Origin: Arthrobacter sp. MYb213
Lineage (GTDB): Bacteria > Actinomycetota > Actinomycetes > Actinomycetales > Micrococcaceae
Assembly (NCBI RefSeq): GCF_002979915.1
Contig: NZ_PCQA01000008.1
Coordinates: 1 to 64,000, forward strand
Direction: 5' to 3'
Length of the DNA stretch: 64,000 bases
Shown here: positions 19,605 to 28,481 of the stretch, one piece after another
Layout of the letters: every line of letters starts with the position of its first letter
How positions within the stretch are numbered: position 1 is the first letter of the stretch
Notes under the pieces: model-generated
What the model was told of the DNA's origin: nothing
Seen by the model: only the letters and a program-made list of their open reading frames with translations
The model's database searches: none
Translations under genes and position numbers: made by a program

Positions 19605-20723
19605 TTACTTGCCAAGCTTGCGTCGCAGATTCACAAAACGAACCGATACCAACGGCCACCAGGTCAGCAAAGCGGCGCCGATGACCAGAATTACAATGAT
19701 CGGGATCAACACGGCGAGCGGGATGAACGCGATCGAAACCACCGTGGCGGCCACCAAGGCGGCCCAAACATAGAGCAACACCACACTTTTACGTACCGAG
19801 TGGCCTTGAGAAAGCATCCGGTGGTGGATGTGCTTAGAGTCAGGTGAGAACGGTGAGCGTTTGTTCAGTAGCCGGCGCACTACGGACAAGCTCAGATCGA
19901 GCACTGGCAAGAAGACGATCACCATCGGTAAGACCATCGGCATATAGGCCGGAACGTTGCGGAAGCGGTGCGCGTCCAAACCCTGCACGTCCCCGGTCAC
20001 GGCAATTGCAGAGACCGACAGGACCAACCCGATGGTCAGTACTCCGGTCTCCCCCATGAAAATATTCGCGGGGTTAAAATTATGTGGCAAGAATCCCAAA
20101 CACGCGCCGAGTAACAATGCGCAAAGAAGCGCACCAACATTGGCGTAGTCATCCGCGCTTACATGGGTAGCCAAGATGTAGGAGTAAATAAAGAAGGTAG
20201 CCGCGCCGATGGCTGCGAGCCCGGCTGCGAGCCCGTCGAGCCCATCGGAGAAGTTGATCGCGTTCATGGTCAGCACGACCAGGAATACCGTGAGCGCACC
20301 TTGTACCCACGGTTCTTCGATCCGCCAAGTACCCACCGGTAAGGAGCGGATTACCAGCCCATGGGTGGCGATCACGATGCCGATCACCACCTGGCCGGCG
20401 GCCTTGTAGTACCAACGCAGATCTCCTACATCGTCCCAGAGACCGAGCACGGCGATCAGGATCAGTGCGATCCCCACCCCGCGCAACGGGTCCGAATTCT
20501 CAAACACTCCGGAGAAGAAACTTAGTTGGCTGGCCAGCCACAGTCCCGCGCCGAAGGCGATCATGATGCCCAGGCCACCAAATTTGACGATCGGAACCTG
20601 GTGTTGGTCGCGTTCGCGCACCAGTTGTCCGCGGATAAAGCGTTCTCCCACCGACCGAATGATCGGGGTGAGCAAAAATGAGGTCGCGAAGCTAAACGCG
20701 ATCAGTACGACGTAGCTTCTCAT
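19605..20723 (-). CDS. MraY/WecA-type polyprenyl-phosphate sugar-1-phosphate transferase
   Basis: 372 residues, about 11 membrane helices. It transfers a UDP-sugar phosphate (in WecA, GlcNAc-1-P) to undecaprenyl or decaprenyl phosphate, starting a cell-surface glycan or teichoic-type polymer. Diagnostic segments: VPIVKFGGLGIM near the N-terminus, the catalytic NAINFSDGLDGLAAG near residue 156, GETGVLTIGL, and the HIHHRMLSQGHSVRKSV substrate loop. Its ATG overlaps the tsaC stop (ATGA). A 147-bp gap precedes atpI. Confidence 0.88.
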   Translation of the reverse strand: MRSYVVLIAFSFATSFLLTPIIRSVGERFIRGQLVRERDQHQVPIVKFGGLGIMIAFGAGLWLASQLSFFSGVFENSDPLRGVGIALILIAVLGLWDDVGDLRWYYKAAGQVVIGIVIATHGLVIRSLPVGTWRIEEPWVQGALTVFLVVLTMNAINFSDGLDGLAAGLAAIGAATFFIYSYILATHVSADDYANVGALLCALLLGACLGFLPHNFNPANIFMGETGVLTIGLVLSVSAIAVTGDVQGLDAHRFRNVPAYMPMVLPMVIVFLPVLDLSLSVVRRLLNKRSPFSPDSKHIHHRMLSQGHSVRKSVVLLYVWAALVAATVVSIAFIPLAVLIPIIVILVIGAALLTWWPLVSVRFVNLRRKLGK

Positions 20724-21406
20724 ACGTCCTGATTCGGCGTGTCAGGTTTCGCGGGGAGAATATTGGGGACAACCACGCGCAGCTCATCGATGTCGATCGC
20801 TCCTGCGCGCACGATGACCAGGGTGTCCCCGGTGGCATCAACGATGGTCGAAGGCAGGGTGGTTTCCGCCTCGTCGGTGGCGCGCGATCCCCCGTCGAGG
20901 TACACCTCAACGCTGTCACCGAGCTGGGCGATGGCTTCTTCTACGGTGGTGGCCGCCGGCTGCCCGGTGCGGTTCGCCGAGGAGACCGCCAGCGGTCCGG
21001 TGGCGCGCAAAAGTTCCAGCGCGATTTCATCGTTCGGTACACGCAGCGCGACGGTGCCGCGGGTCTCCCCCAGATCCCAGGTCAGCGAGGGCTGAGCGGG
21101 CAGGATCAGGGTCAGCGCACCGGGCCAGAAAGCGTCGGCAAGTTTACGCGCGTCATCGGGAATGTCGCGGGCCAACCCATCCATGGTGGCGACCTGTGCG
21201 ATCAGCACCGGAGGTGGCATATTTCGTGAGCGTCCCTTGGCCGCCATCAGCATCGCTACCCCCTGTGGGCTGAACGCGTCGGCGCCGATCCCGTACACGG
21301 TATCGGTGGGCAGCACGATGCAACGCTTTTCACCTAGGGTGGCTTTTGCTGCGGCGATCGCTGCCTCGCGCTGTGCTTCGGTGCTAACCAAGTATGTTGT
21401 GCTCAC
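20720..21406 (-). CDS. tsaC: L-threonylcarbamoyladenylate synthase (Sua5/YciO/YrdC)
   Basis: 228 residues. It makes threonylcarbamoyl-AMP from Thr, bicarbonate and ATP for t6A37 modification of ANN-decoding tRNAs. The YrdC domain shows RCIVLPTDTVYGIGADAF, KGRSRNMPPPVLIA, FWPGALTLIL, TVALRVPNDEIALELL and PLAVSSANRTGQPAATT. The C-terminus is short, so the Sua5 extension is absent. The start is GTG. It lies between prmC and the glycosyltransferase, with a 4-bp overlap to the latter. Confidence 0.93.
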   Translation of the reverse strand: MSTTYLVSTEAQREAAIAAAKATLGEKRCIVLPTDTVYGIGADAFSPQGVAMLMAAKGRSRNMPPPVLIAQVATMDGLARDIPDDARKLADAFWPGALTLILPAQPSLTWDLGETRGTVALRVPNDEIALELLRATGPLAVSSANRTGQPAATTVEEAIAQLGDSVEVYLDGGSRATDEAETTLPSTIVDATGDTLVIVRAGAIDIDELRVVVPNILPAKPDTPNQDV

Positions 21407-21436
21407 GGGTTTATTCTTTCATGCGTTGAACGGTTA

Positions 21437-22291
21437 TTAGGTCAGCGGGGCCAGGGCGCTGGTGGCTCGCGGACGACCGCTGAGGTCAAGATGTCCGGTA
21501 ACCTGTGTGAATCCAAGTTCGATCAGCATCGCCGCGGCGCTTGCTGCTTGCACCTCGGCGTGTTCCATCACGTACAGTCCCCCACCGCGCAACAGGCGTT
21601 TGGCCTCTGCGGAAACCAACCGTGGGATCTGCAATCCGTCCTCGCCCAGACCGTAGAGCGCCATCTGCGGGTCATGCTCGCGGACCTCTTGTTCGCGTGG
21701 CACCGCATGAGGCGGAATGTAGGGCGGGTTGGAGATCACCAGGTCGATGCTGCCGTGCAGTTGTGCCGGTAGCGCCGAGGCGTCTTGATGCAGCACGCTC
21801 ACCCCGTAGGGTTCACAATTTGCCCGGGTGTAGCCGATGGCCTCGTCGGATAACTCCACCGCCCACACCTGCGCGGAATCAAGTTCTGTGGCCAACGCCG
21901 CGGCGATCGCCCCGGAACCCGAACATAAATCTACACAGCGTGAACCTTGTACATCGCCGATGAAATCCAGTCCGACCTGCACCACGGTTTCGGTTTCTGG
22001 ACGCGGTGAGAAGACCCCGGGGCCAACTTTCAGCGTCAGGTAGCGAAAATACGCTTCACCGGTCAGGTGTTGCAACGGAATACGCTGCGCCCGCCGATTC
22101 ACAAGGTCCAGATATTGTGCGTGCTGCTTTTCGGTGAGGCTCTCCCCACGCAGTTCGCGCAGTTTGAGCTCGGAGCGGCTATCGCCGGTCACAAAACTCA
22201 GTAACAGCTCCGCGTCAACACCCGGCGAGGGTACCGCCGCTTCGCGAAGTTGCGCTGCGGCGGTACGCCGGGAGGTATTCAGTTGCTCCAC
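21437..22291 (-). CDS. prmC: Release factor glutamine N5-methyltransferase
   Basis: About 284 residues. It methylates the GGQ glutamine of release factors, whose gene (prfA) lies directly upstream. SAM-dependent methyltransferase motifs: VDLCSGSGAIAAALA (motif I) and the catalytic LVISNPPYIPPHAVPREQEV. The N-terminal helical RF-binding domain is present. The open frame begins inside prfA (22345), but GTG 22291, 17 nt after the prfA stop, matches relatives better. It probably forms a unit with prfA and tsaC. Confidence 0.93.
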   Translation of the reverse strand: MEQLNTSRRTAAAQLREAAVPSPGVDAELLLSFVTGDSRSELKLRELRGESLTEKQHAQYLDLVNRRAQRIPLQHLTGEAYFRYLTLKVGPGVFSPRPETETVVQVGLDFIGDVQGSRCVDLCSGSGAIAAALATELDSAQVWAVELSDEAIGYTRANCEPYGVSVLHQDASALPAQLHGSIDLVISNPPYIPPHAVPREQEVREHDPQMALYGLGEDGLQIPRLVSAEAKRLLRGGGLYVMEHAEVQAASAAAMLIELGFTQVTGHLDLSGRPRATSALAPLT

Positions 22292-22307
22292 GAGAATTCG
22301 CTGGCGC

Positions 22308-23384
22308 TTACTGCTCGCCCAGCGCTGCCAGGCGCTCTTCTTCATCCATCTGGATGCAGGATACGATCACCGGCTCCAATTCGCCGTCCATCACGGCGTC
22401 AAGGTTGTAGGCTTTGTAGCCGGTGCGGTGGTCGGCGATGCGGTTTTCCGGGTAGTTGTAGGTACGGATGCGCTCGGAACGGTCCATGGTGCGGATCTGG
22501 CTGGCACGCACAGCCGAGTTTTCCGCGTCGATAATCGACTGCTGGTGGGCCAGCAGGCGCGAGCGAAGCACACGCATCGCCGCTTCACGGTTCTGGATCT
22601 GCGACTTTTCGTTCTGCATGGCGACCACGATGCCGGTAGGCAGGTGAGTCAGGCGCACCGCGGAGTCGGTGGTGTTCACGCTCTGCCCGCCGGGGCCCGA
22701 GGAACGGTACACGTCGACCTTCAGGTCGTTCGCGTGGATGTCGACCTCTTCGGGCTCGTCGACCTCGGGAAGTACCAGCACGCCGGCGGCCGAGGTGTGG
22801 ATACGGCCCTGGGACTCGGTCTGCGGCACGCGCTGCACGCGGTGCACGCCACCCTCAAACTTCAGCTGCGCGTAGACGCCTTCGGCCGGATCATTGGACT
22901 TACCCTTGATCGCCACCTGGGCGTCCTTGTAGCCGCCGAGGTCCGACTCGTTGAAGGAGATCATCTCCACCTTCCAGCCCTTGTGCTCGGCGAAGCGGGT
23001 GTACATGCGCAGCAGGTCCGCGGCGAATAGTGCCGCCTCGTCGCCGCCTTCGCCGCCCTTAACCTCAAGGATCACGTCGCGTGCGTCGTTAGGGTCGCGT
23101 GGGATCAGCAGGCGGCGAAGCTTTTCTTCCAGCTCCGGCAAGGTCACCTGCAGGCTCGCGACCTCCTCGGCGAAATCCGGGTCCTCGTCGGCCATTTCCT
23201 GGGCGGTTTCCAGATCTTCGGTCGCCGTCTTCCAGCGGTTATATGCGTCGACGATACCGTTGAGCTGCGCCGAGCGTCGGCCGAGCTTGCGGGCCTTAGC
23301 CTGGTCGGCGTAAACCGCTGGGTCTGAGAGCTCCGCCTGAATCGCGGCGTGCTCCTGAAGTAGCGTCTTGACGGATTCAAACAT
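22308..23384 (-). CDS. prfA: Peptide chain release factor 1
   Basis: 358 residues, normal for RF1, which terminates translation at UAA/UAG. The GGQ loop is [20 protein letters not shown], and the stop-codon recognition region includes the P-x-T-like tripeptide segment before it ([19 protein letters not shown]). AGGAAG precedes the ATG. It is flanked by rho upstream and prmC downstream. Confidence 0.97.
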   Translation of the reverse strand: MFESVKTLLQEHAAIQAELSDPAVYADQAKARKLGRRSAQLNGIVDAYNRWKTATEDLETAQEMADEDPDFAEEVASLQVTLPELEEKLRRLLIPRDPNDARDVILEVKGGEGGDEAALFAADLLRMYTRFAEHKGWKVEMISFNESDLGGYKDAQVAIKGKSNDPAEGVYAQLKFEGGVHRVQRVPQTESQGRIHTSAAGVLVLPEVDEPEEVDIHANDLKVDVYRSSGPGGQSVNTTDSAVRLTHLPTGIVVAMQNEKSQIQNREAAMRVLRSRLLAHQQSIIDAENSAVRASQIRTMDRSERIRTYNYPENRIADHRTGYKAYNLDAVMDGELEPVIVSCIQMDEEERLAALGEQ

Positions 23385-23472
23385 AATCGCTGTTCTTCCT
23401 GTTCTGCGGTGCCCGGCTCACGGATCGTGTGTCGCGGACTCTAAGTCAAAGTCTAAGTGGTGTGACGCGCCG

Positions 23473-23518
23473 ATGGCGTCCAGGCGGTCGGCGTGAATGC
23501 CAACTGCCTGAACGCCAT
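23473..23518 (-). other. Long stem-loop after rho
   Basis: An imperfect hairpin with about 20-bp arms: ATGGCGT/ACGCCAT, CAGGC/GCCTG and GGC/GCC blocks separated by single mismatches. It starts 15 nt after the rho stop. There is no U-tract, so it is more likely an mRNA 3'-end or processing structure than an intrinsic terminator. Confidence 0.45.
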
Positions 23519-23532
23519 GGCGGTCAGCGGTG

Positions 23533-26016
23533 CTAATCCTTGGTAGGGGTGGTCTTGTTGACCAACATCAAGAATTCAGCGTTCGATCCGGTCTCGCGGA
23601 TCTTTCCGGTGAGTACTTCCAGTGCCTGCTGTGGTTCGATGCCCGAGAGCATCCGGCGCAGACGCCACATGATGCGCACCTCTTCGGCGCTCATCAGCTG
23701 CTCTTCACGGCGGGTGCTCGACTCGTTGACGTCGACCGCTGGGAAGATGCGCTTGTCGGCGAGCTTGCGCGAGAGGCGTAGCTCCATGTTGCCGGTGCCC
23801 TTGAACTCCTCGAAGATGACCTCGTCCATCTTGGACCCGGTCTCCACCAGCGCGGTGGCAAGGATGGTCAGCGAGCCACCGTTTTCGATATTACGTGCGG
23901 CACCGAAGAAACGCTTCGGTGGGTACAGCGCGGCCGAATCCACACCACCGGACAGGATACGTCCGGAGGCAGGGGCAGCCAGGTTGTAGGCACGGCCCAG
24001 ACGGGTCATCGAGTCCAGCAAGACCACGACGTCCATGCCCATTTCCACCAGGCGCTTGGCACGCTCGATGGCGAGCTCCGCGACGGTGGTGTGGTCATCG
24101 GCCGGACGATCGAAGGTGGAGGCAATAACCTCACCCTTGACGGTGCGCTGCATGTCGGTGACTTCCTCGGGACGTTCGTCCACGAGCACCATCATCAGGT
24201 GTACCTCTGGGTTGTTGACCGTGATCGCGTTCGCGATAGCCTGCAAGATCATCGTCTTACCGGCCTTCGGAGGCGAAACGATCAGACCGCGCTGGCCCTT
24301 ACCGATCGGAGCGACCAGGTCGATCACACGTGGGCCGACCAGCTTCGGATCGGTTTCCAGGCGCAGGCGCTCGGTTGGGTACAGCGGAACGAGCTTGTTG
24401 AACTCGACGCGTTCCATGTTGTCTTCAGGCTTTTTGCCGTTCACCGAGGTCAACTGCACTAGGGCGTTGAACTTCTGGCGTGGGTTTGGAGTTTCACCAT
24501 CGCGCGGAGCACGTACGGCACCGACGATCGCATCACCCTTGCGCAGGTTGTACTTCTTCACCTGGCCCAGGGTCACGTAGATATCGTTGGTCCCTGGCAG
24601 GTAGCCGGAGGTGCGCACGAATGCGTAGTTCTCCAGCACGTCCAGGATGCCTGCCACCGGCAACAAGACATCGTCTTCGCTCAGCTGTGGCTCGTCGAGG
24701 TCATCACGGCGGTTGCGACGGTTGCGGTTATTGCGATCGTTACGGTCGTTGCGGTCGTTGCGATCCCCACGATCATTACGATCGTTGCGGTCGTTACGGT
24801 TGCGTTCGCGACGGTTGCGGTTACGCTCGGTGCGCTCGGCATTACGGTCGTTGCGATCGTTGCGATCGTTGGAGCGATCCTCGGAATCCTGGCCGCCCTG
24901 CTCGTCGTTACGATCGTTGCTGCGCTCGTTACGGTCATTACGATCGTTAGTGCGCTCGTTGCGCTCATTACGGTCGTTGTTGCGATCGTTGTTACGCTCG
25001 CGACGCTCGTTGGAGCGCTCACGGCGATCGTTACGATCGTTGGTGCGATCCTCGGAATCCTGACCGCTCTGCTCGTCGTTACGCTCCGCATTACGATCGG
25101 CATTGCGATCGTTGTTGCGGTCGTTATTACGCTCACGACGCTCGTTGGAACGCTCACGGCGATCATTACGATCGTTGGTGCGATCCTCGGAATCCTGACC
25201 GGCCTGCTCGTCGTTACGCTCAGCATTACGATCGGCATTACGATCGTTGTTGCGGTCGTTATTACGCTCACGACGGTTCGAGTTGCGATCGCGACGGTTG
25301 CCACGTTCGCGACGCTCATCGCGTGCCTCGCCGGACTGTTCGGTCTCGGCAGCACCGTTCGATGCACCCTGCTCAGCTGGGGCTTGCGCCTCCGAGCCGG
25401 TGTTTTCGTTGGTTTCTGGCTGCTCAACCTTGGCGCGTGAATTACGACGCTGACGGGTAGCGCGAACCGGCTCGGCGTCCGCCTGCGGCGCCTGCTCGGT
25501 CTGCTGTGCCTGAGGTGCCTGAGCGGTTTCGGTGTTTTCCACCGCTGCCGGAGCGTTGATCTTGCCCGAATCGGTTACGCGGCGCGAGGTGCGACGTGCG
25601 CGAACAGGCTTTTCGGCCTGCTCAGCGGCTGGCGCCGGTGCCTCGGTCGCGGCAACGTTCTCGGTTGCTACCGGTGCTTCGGCTGCCTTCGGTGCACGAC
25701 GACCGCGGGTGGCCTTAGCCGGTGCCTTGGTCTCGGACTTCGCTGGGGCCTGTGCGGAATCGCTTTGCTGGGCGGCAGGTGCCGAAGCGGTTTTAGCCGA
25801 TTCTTTCGCTGCGTCCTTTGCGGCGATGGAACCGCCACGCTGATGATCGCCAATGGACTTCACCAGGTCGGCTTTGCGCATGCGCGAGCCGCCGGTGATG
25901 CCGAGCTGGGAGGCCAGCTGCTGGAGCTGGGTCATCTTCAAAGAGGCCAGGCCGGCGCTCTTGGTTTCGGAAGTCTTGGTGTCCACGCCTTCGTTGAGGC
26001 TTGTGGTTTCGGTCAC
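23533..26016 (-). CDS. rho: Transcription termination factor Rho with a large RND-rich insertion
   Basis: 827 residues, about twice the E. coli Rho. Layout: N-terminal Rho helical domain (about 25-62), an Ala/Pro/Glu-rich linker (65-230), an Arg/Asn/Asp/Glu-only region (232-440), the OB-fold primary RNA-binding domain (about 450-530) and the RecA-like hexameric ATPase. The P-loop is SPPKAGKT at 581-588; LVDERPEEVTDMQR and VVLLDSMTRLGRAYN follow. Arg-rich insertions in high-GC actinobacterial Rho (first described in Micrococcus luteus) aid RNA binding on structured transcripts. Inside the insert are 45-residue tandem repeats. Start is GTG with AAGGAA upstream. Confidence 0.96.
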   Translation of the reverse strand: MTETTSLNEGVDTKTSETKSAGLASLKMTQLQQLASQLGITGGSRMRKADLVKSIGDHQRGGSIAAKDAAKESAKTASAPAAQQSDSAQAPAKSETKAPAKATRGRRAPKAAEAPVATENVAATEAPAPAAEQAEKPVRARRTSRRVTDSGKINAPAAVENTETAQAPQAQQTEQAPQADAEPVRATRQRRNSRAKVEQPETNENTGSEAQAPAEQGASNGAAETEQSGEARDERRERGNRRDRNSNRRERNNDRNNDRNADRNAERNDEQAGQDSEDRTNDRNDRRERSNERRERNNDRNNDRNADRNAERNDEQSGQDSEDRTNDRNDRRERSNERRERNNDRNNDRNERNERTNDRNDRNERSNDRNDEQGGQDSEDRSNDRNDRNDRNAERTERNRNRRERNRNDRNDRNDRGDRNDRNDRNDRNNRNRRNRRDDLDEPQLSEDDVLLPVAGILDVLENYAFVRTSGYLPGTNDIYVTLGQVKKYNLRKGDAIVGAVRAPRDGETPNPRQKFNALVQLTSVNGKKPEDNMERVEFNKLVPLYPTERLRLETDPKLVGPRVIDLVAPIGKGQRGLIVSPPKAGKTMILQAIANAITVNNPEVHLMMVLVDERPEEVTDMQRTVKGEVIASTFDRPADDHTTVAELAIERAKRLVEMGMDVVVLLDSMTRLGRAYNLAAPASGRILSGGVDSAALYPPKRFFGAARNIENGGSLTILATALVETGSKMDEVIFEEFKGTGNMELRLSRKLADKRIFPAVDVNESSTRREEQLMSAEEVRIMWRLRRMLSGIEPQQALEVLTGKIRETGSNAEFLMLVNKTTPTKD
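24997..25266 (-). repeat. Two tandem 135-bp coding repeats inside rho
   Basis: Residues 251-295 and 296-340 are near-identical 45-residue units; the two 135-bp copies differ at roughly ten or fewer positions by eye. A third, diverged unit starts at residue 341. The repeats stay in frame and encode Asn-Asp-Arg/Asn-Glu-Arg triplets. Confidence 0.85.
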
Positions 26017-26344
26017 GAAAGTTCCTTCTGACTCGTAGGATGGGCTGGTTCAAACAAACCCACTGTGCCGTTTATATGAGGTGCCACCGCCGGTAAACAG
26101 TGGTTGTGACACCGTCCACGCCGCTCACGGCACATAGAATGCCTGAGGCGAACACTGGACTTAATGGGTAGATACCTCCGGGCACAAGCGTGCACAAAAA
26201 TGGGGTATCAAGGGTGCTGTGAACTGCAGAAAAGATCCGGAAGGGCTGGACGAAGAGAAGTGCGGAACCCGCGTTTCCTCCGGTCAACACTGGCCAAGTG
26301 GATTCGCTACAGCGCAGCGCGCTTAGCAATCCGGTCTGCCTTGA
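26017..26344 (-). promoter_or_regulatory. rho leader region, 330 bp without a gene
   Basis: No convincing reading frame is seen. The rho ribosome site (AGAAGGAAC) lies 4-5 nt from the GTG. A TATAAA hexamer (minus strand, near 26075) could be a -10 element, but no good -35 accompanies it. rho genes often have long autoregulated leaders, so this length fits that; it is inference. Confidence 0.35.
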
Positions 26345-26370
26345 GTGTTACAGCACTTCTACTGTAACAC
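26345..26370. other. Perfect inverted repeat at the thrB 3' end
   Basis: GTGTTACAG (26345-26353) and CTGTAACAC (26362-26370) flank an 8-nt loop. The stem covers the last thrB codons and stop. No T-tract follows on either strand. It could be a 3'-end mRNA stem or a protein-binding palindrome. Confidence 0.45.
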
Positions 26371-27280
26371 CGTTCGATGCCAACGCAGGCACTTTGATGT
26401 CCCAATCCACCGAAGAAGTTGTGGCGAAGGACTCGATCACCGCGCGTGCGGCCTGCACCCCGGCCTCATCGGCGACCAAGGTCAGCACCGTCGGCCCGGC
26501 ACCAGAAATCACCGCAGCCAAGGAGTTTTCACGCAAAGCCGCCAGCAGTGCGGCGCTTTGTGGCATCGCCACCGCCCGGTAATCCTGGTGCAGGTAGTCA
26601 CGGGTGCCGGCCAAAAGCACCGCCGGGTCATTGCTCAGCGCGTGAATCAGCAAGGCGGCACTGGCAGAGTTTGCGGCGGCCTGTGCATGGTCGATCTGTG
26701 CCGGCAACACCCCACGCGCGGCCTCGGTAGACAACCCGTTGGAGGGCACCGCGAGCACCGCACGCACCGCCCGATGCAACGGAACCTGCACGGAACTAAA
26801 ACTTCCGTCGGTGTTGGTGGTGGAAATACTCAATCCCCCGAACACCGCCGGCGCCACATTATCCGGGTGGCCTTCCCAGGCGGCGGCGGCCTGGAAAATC
26901 GCGTCAATCCCACCTTGAGCGCCGGCCGGTAGCAGCGCGTCGGCGGCGGCAAAAGCGGCGACGATCGCAGCGGCGGAGGAACCCATACCGCGGGCATGAG
27001 CAATATTGTTCTCCGCGTGCAGTTCAATACCCACCGGCGCAAAACCGCGCGCCTTCCAGTAATTATGGATCTGCGCGATGATCAGGTGCGATTCATCGGT
27101 AGGCAAGGAGTCCGCGCCCTCACCGTGGAGCGTGACACTGCTGCGCTCCGCGGTGCGAATGGTAAGCCTGTCGCGGTATTCCAGGGCCAGACCTAGCGAG
27201 TCAAAACCCGGTCCGAGGTTTGCACTGGTGGCCGGTGGGGCCACGATGATCTGCTGGCCCAGGGCGATCTGCTGCGTCAT
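26348..27280 (-). CDS. thrB: Homoserine kinase
   Basis: 310 residues of the GHMP kinase family. It phosphorylates homoserine for threonine synthesis. Motifs: APPATSANLGPGFDSLGLAL (motif 1), ARGMGSSAAAIVAAFAAADAL (ATP-binding motif 2) and GAGPTVLTLV (motif 3). It is the last gene of hom-thrC-thrB, separated from thrC by a 99-bp spacer with a stem-loop; AAGGAA precedes the ATG. Confidence 0.95.
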   Translation of the reverse strand: MTQQIALGQQIIVAPPATSANLGPGFDSLGLALEYRDRLTIRTAERSSVTLHGEGADSLPTDESHLIIAQIHNYWKARGFAPVGIELHAENNIAHARGMGSSAAAIVAAFAAADALLPAGAQGGIDAIFQAAAAWEGHPDNVAPAVFGGLSISTTNTDGSFSSVQVPLHRAVRAVLAVPSNGLSTEAARGVLPAQIDHAQAAANSASAALLIHALSNDPAVLLAGTRDYLHQDYRAVAMPQSAALLAALRENSLAAVISGAGPTVLTLVADEAGVQAARAVIESFATTSSVDWDIKVPALASNGVTVEVL

Positions 27281-27327
27281 GATTCCTTCGAGGTTCGCGC
27301 GCTAGCGCTGGAGAGAAAAGCCGGTGA

Positions 27328-27376
27328 TAGTACTCGGCCCGCCGCGCCCCTAAGGACACGACGGGCCGCTACTTAT
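27328..27376 (-). other. Stem-loop in the thrC-thrB spacer
   Basis: GGCCCG (27336-27341) pairs with CGGGCC (27362-27367), extended by CG/CG and AGTA/TACT blocks. There is no T-tract, so partial attenuation or mRNA processing is more likely than full termination. Confidence 0.4.
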
Positions 27377-27379
27377 TGG

Positions 27380-28480
27380 TTAGGACAGACCCAATGCGGT
27401 GGCAACTTCCACCACGTCGAAGCCTACCTTCGTGGGTTCTACGGTGCTGCCGTCGGCATTCTGCAGGGCCCAGTTCGGGTCCTTCAGGCCGTGGCCGGTG
27501 ACCGTGATGACGATCTTCTTGCCGGTCGGGACATTGCCCGCCGCTTGGTGCTTGATCAGCCCTGCCACGCCGGCGGCGGAACCAGGTTCCACAAACACGC
27601 CTTCACGCGAGGAGAGCCAGCGGTGTGCGGCAAGGATCTCCTCGTCGGTGACCGAGTCGATCAGTCCGCCGGATTCATCGCGCGCGGCCTCTGCCTGTTC
27701 CCAGGAGGCCGGGTTGCCGATGCGAATGGCGGTAGCGATGGTGTCCGGCTCGGTGACCGGGTGACCTAGGACGATCGGGGCGGCCCCGGCGGCCTGGAAG
27801 CCCCACATGATCGGGGTCTTGGAAGACACCGCGTCGAGCACCTGCCCGGCCTGGTTGGTGTAGGAAGCCGCGTACTCCTTGTAGCCCTTCCAGTAGGCGG
27901 TGATATTGCCGGCGTTACCCACCGGAAGCACGTGGTAATCCGGTGCGTCACCCAAGGAGTCGACCACCTCAAAGGCGCCGGTCTTCTGGCCTTCGATACG
28001 CGCCGGGTTCACCGAGTTCACCAAGAACACCGGGTAGCTTTCGCTGAGTTTGCGCGCGACGTCCAGGCAGTTATCGAAGTTGCCGTCGATCTGGATGATG
28101 TCCGCGCCGTGGGCGATCGCCTGGGACATTTTGCCCATGGAGATTTTGCCCTCCGGGACCAGCACCGCGCATTTGAGCCCGGCCTGGGTGGCGTAGGCGG
28201 CGGCGGAGGCCGAGGTGTTACCGGTGGAAGCGCAGACTACAGCCTTCGCGCCGGCGGCTACCGCGGTGGTCATCGCCATCGTCATTCCACGGTCTTTGAA
28301 CGAACCGGTGGGGTTCATCCCTTCGACCTTGAGGTATACCTCGGAACCGGTGAGCTGTGACAGCGCCGGGGCGAAGACTAACGGGGTGCCACCTTCGCCG
28401 AGCGTGACCACTTGGGTGTTCTCATCGACCGGCAGACGGTCGGCATATTCGCGGATGACTCCACGCCACTGATGAGCCAT
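27380..28480 (-). CDS. thrC: Threonine synthase
   Basis: About 366 residues. A PLP enzyme converting O-phosphohomoserine to threonine. The PLP lysine lies in [15 protein letters not shown], the phosphate-binding region in [16 protein letters not shown], and the C-terminal glycine loop in [10 protein letters not shown]-like VTGHGLKDP. This is the short bacterial class. ATG 28480 comes one base after the hom stop (TAACATG) with GAAGGAA upstream, so coupling to hom is tight. Confidence 0.96.
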   Translation of the reverse strand: MAHQWRGVIREYADRLPVDENTQVVTLGEGGTPLVFAPALSQLTGSEVYLKVEGMNPTGSFKDRGMTMAMTTAVAAGAKAVVCASTGNTSASAAAYATQAGLKCAVLVPEGKISMGKMSQAIAHGADIIQIDGNFDNCLDVARKLSESYPVFLVNSVNPARIEGQKTGAFEVVDSLGDAPDYHVLPVGNAGNITAYWKGYKEYAASYTNQAGQVLDAVSSKTPIMWGFQAAGAAPIVLGHPVTEPDTIATAIRIGNPASWEQAEAARDESGGLIDSVTDEEILAAHRWLSSREGVFVEPGSAAGVAGLIKHQAAGNVPTGKKIVITVTGHGLKDPNWALQNADGSTVEPTKVGFDVVEVATALGLS

Positions 28481-28481
28481 G

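Noticed and set aside
24681-25427. A second long frame within the rho repeat, and repeats that look array-like
   Set aside because: The direct repeats are 135 bp, contiguous and in frame with Rho; there are no unique spacers, so it is not CRISPR. The alternative frame is a product of the repetitive codons.
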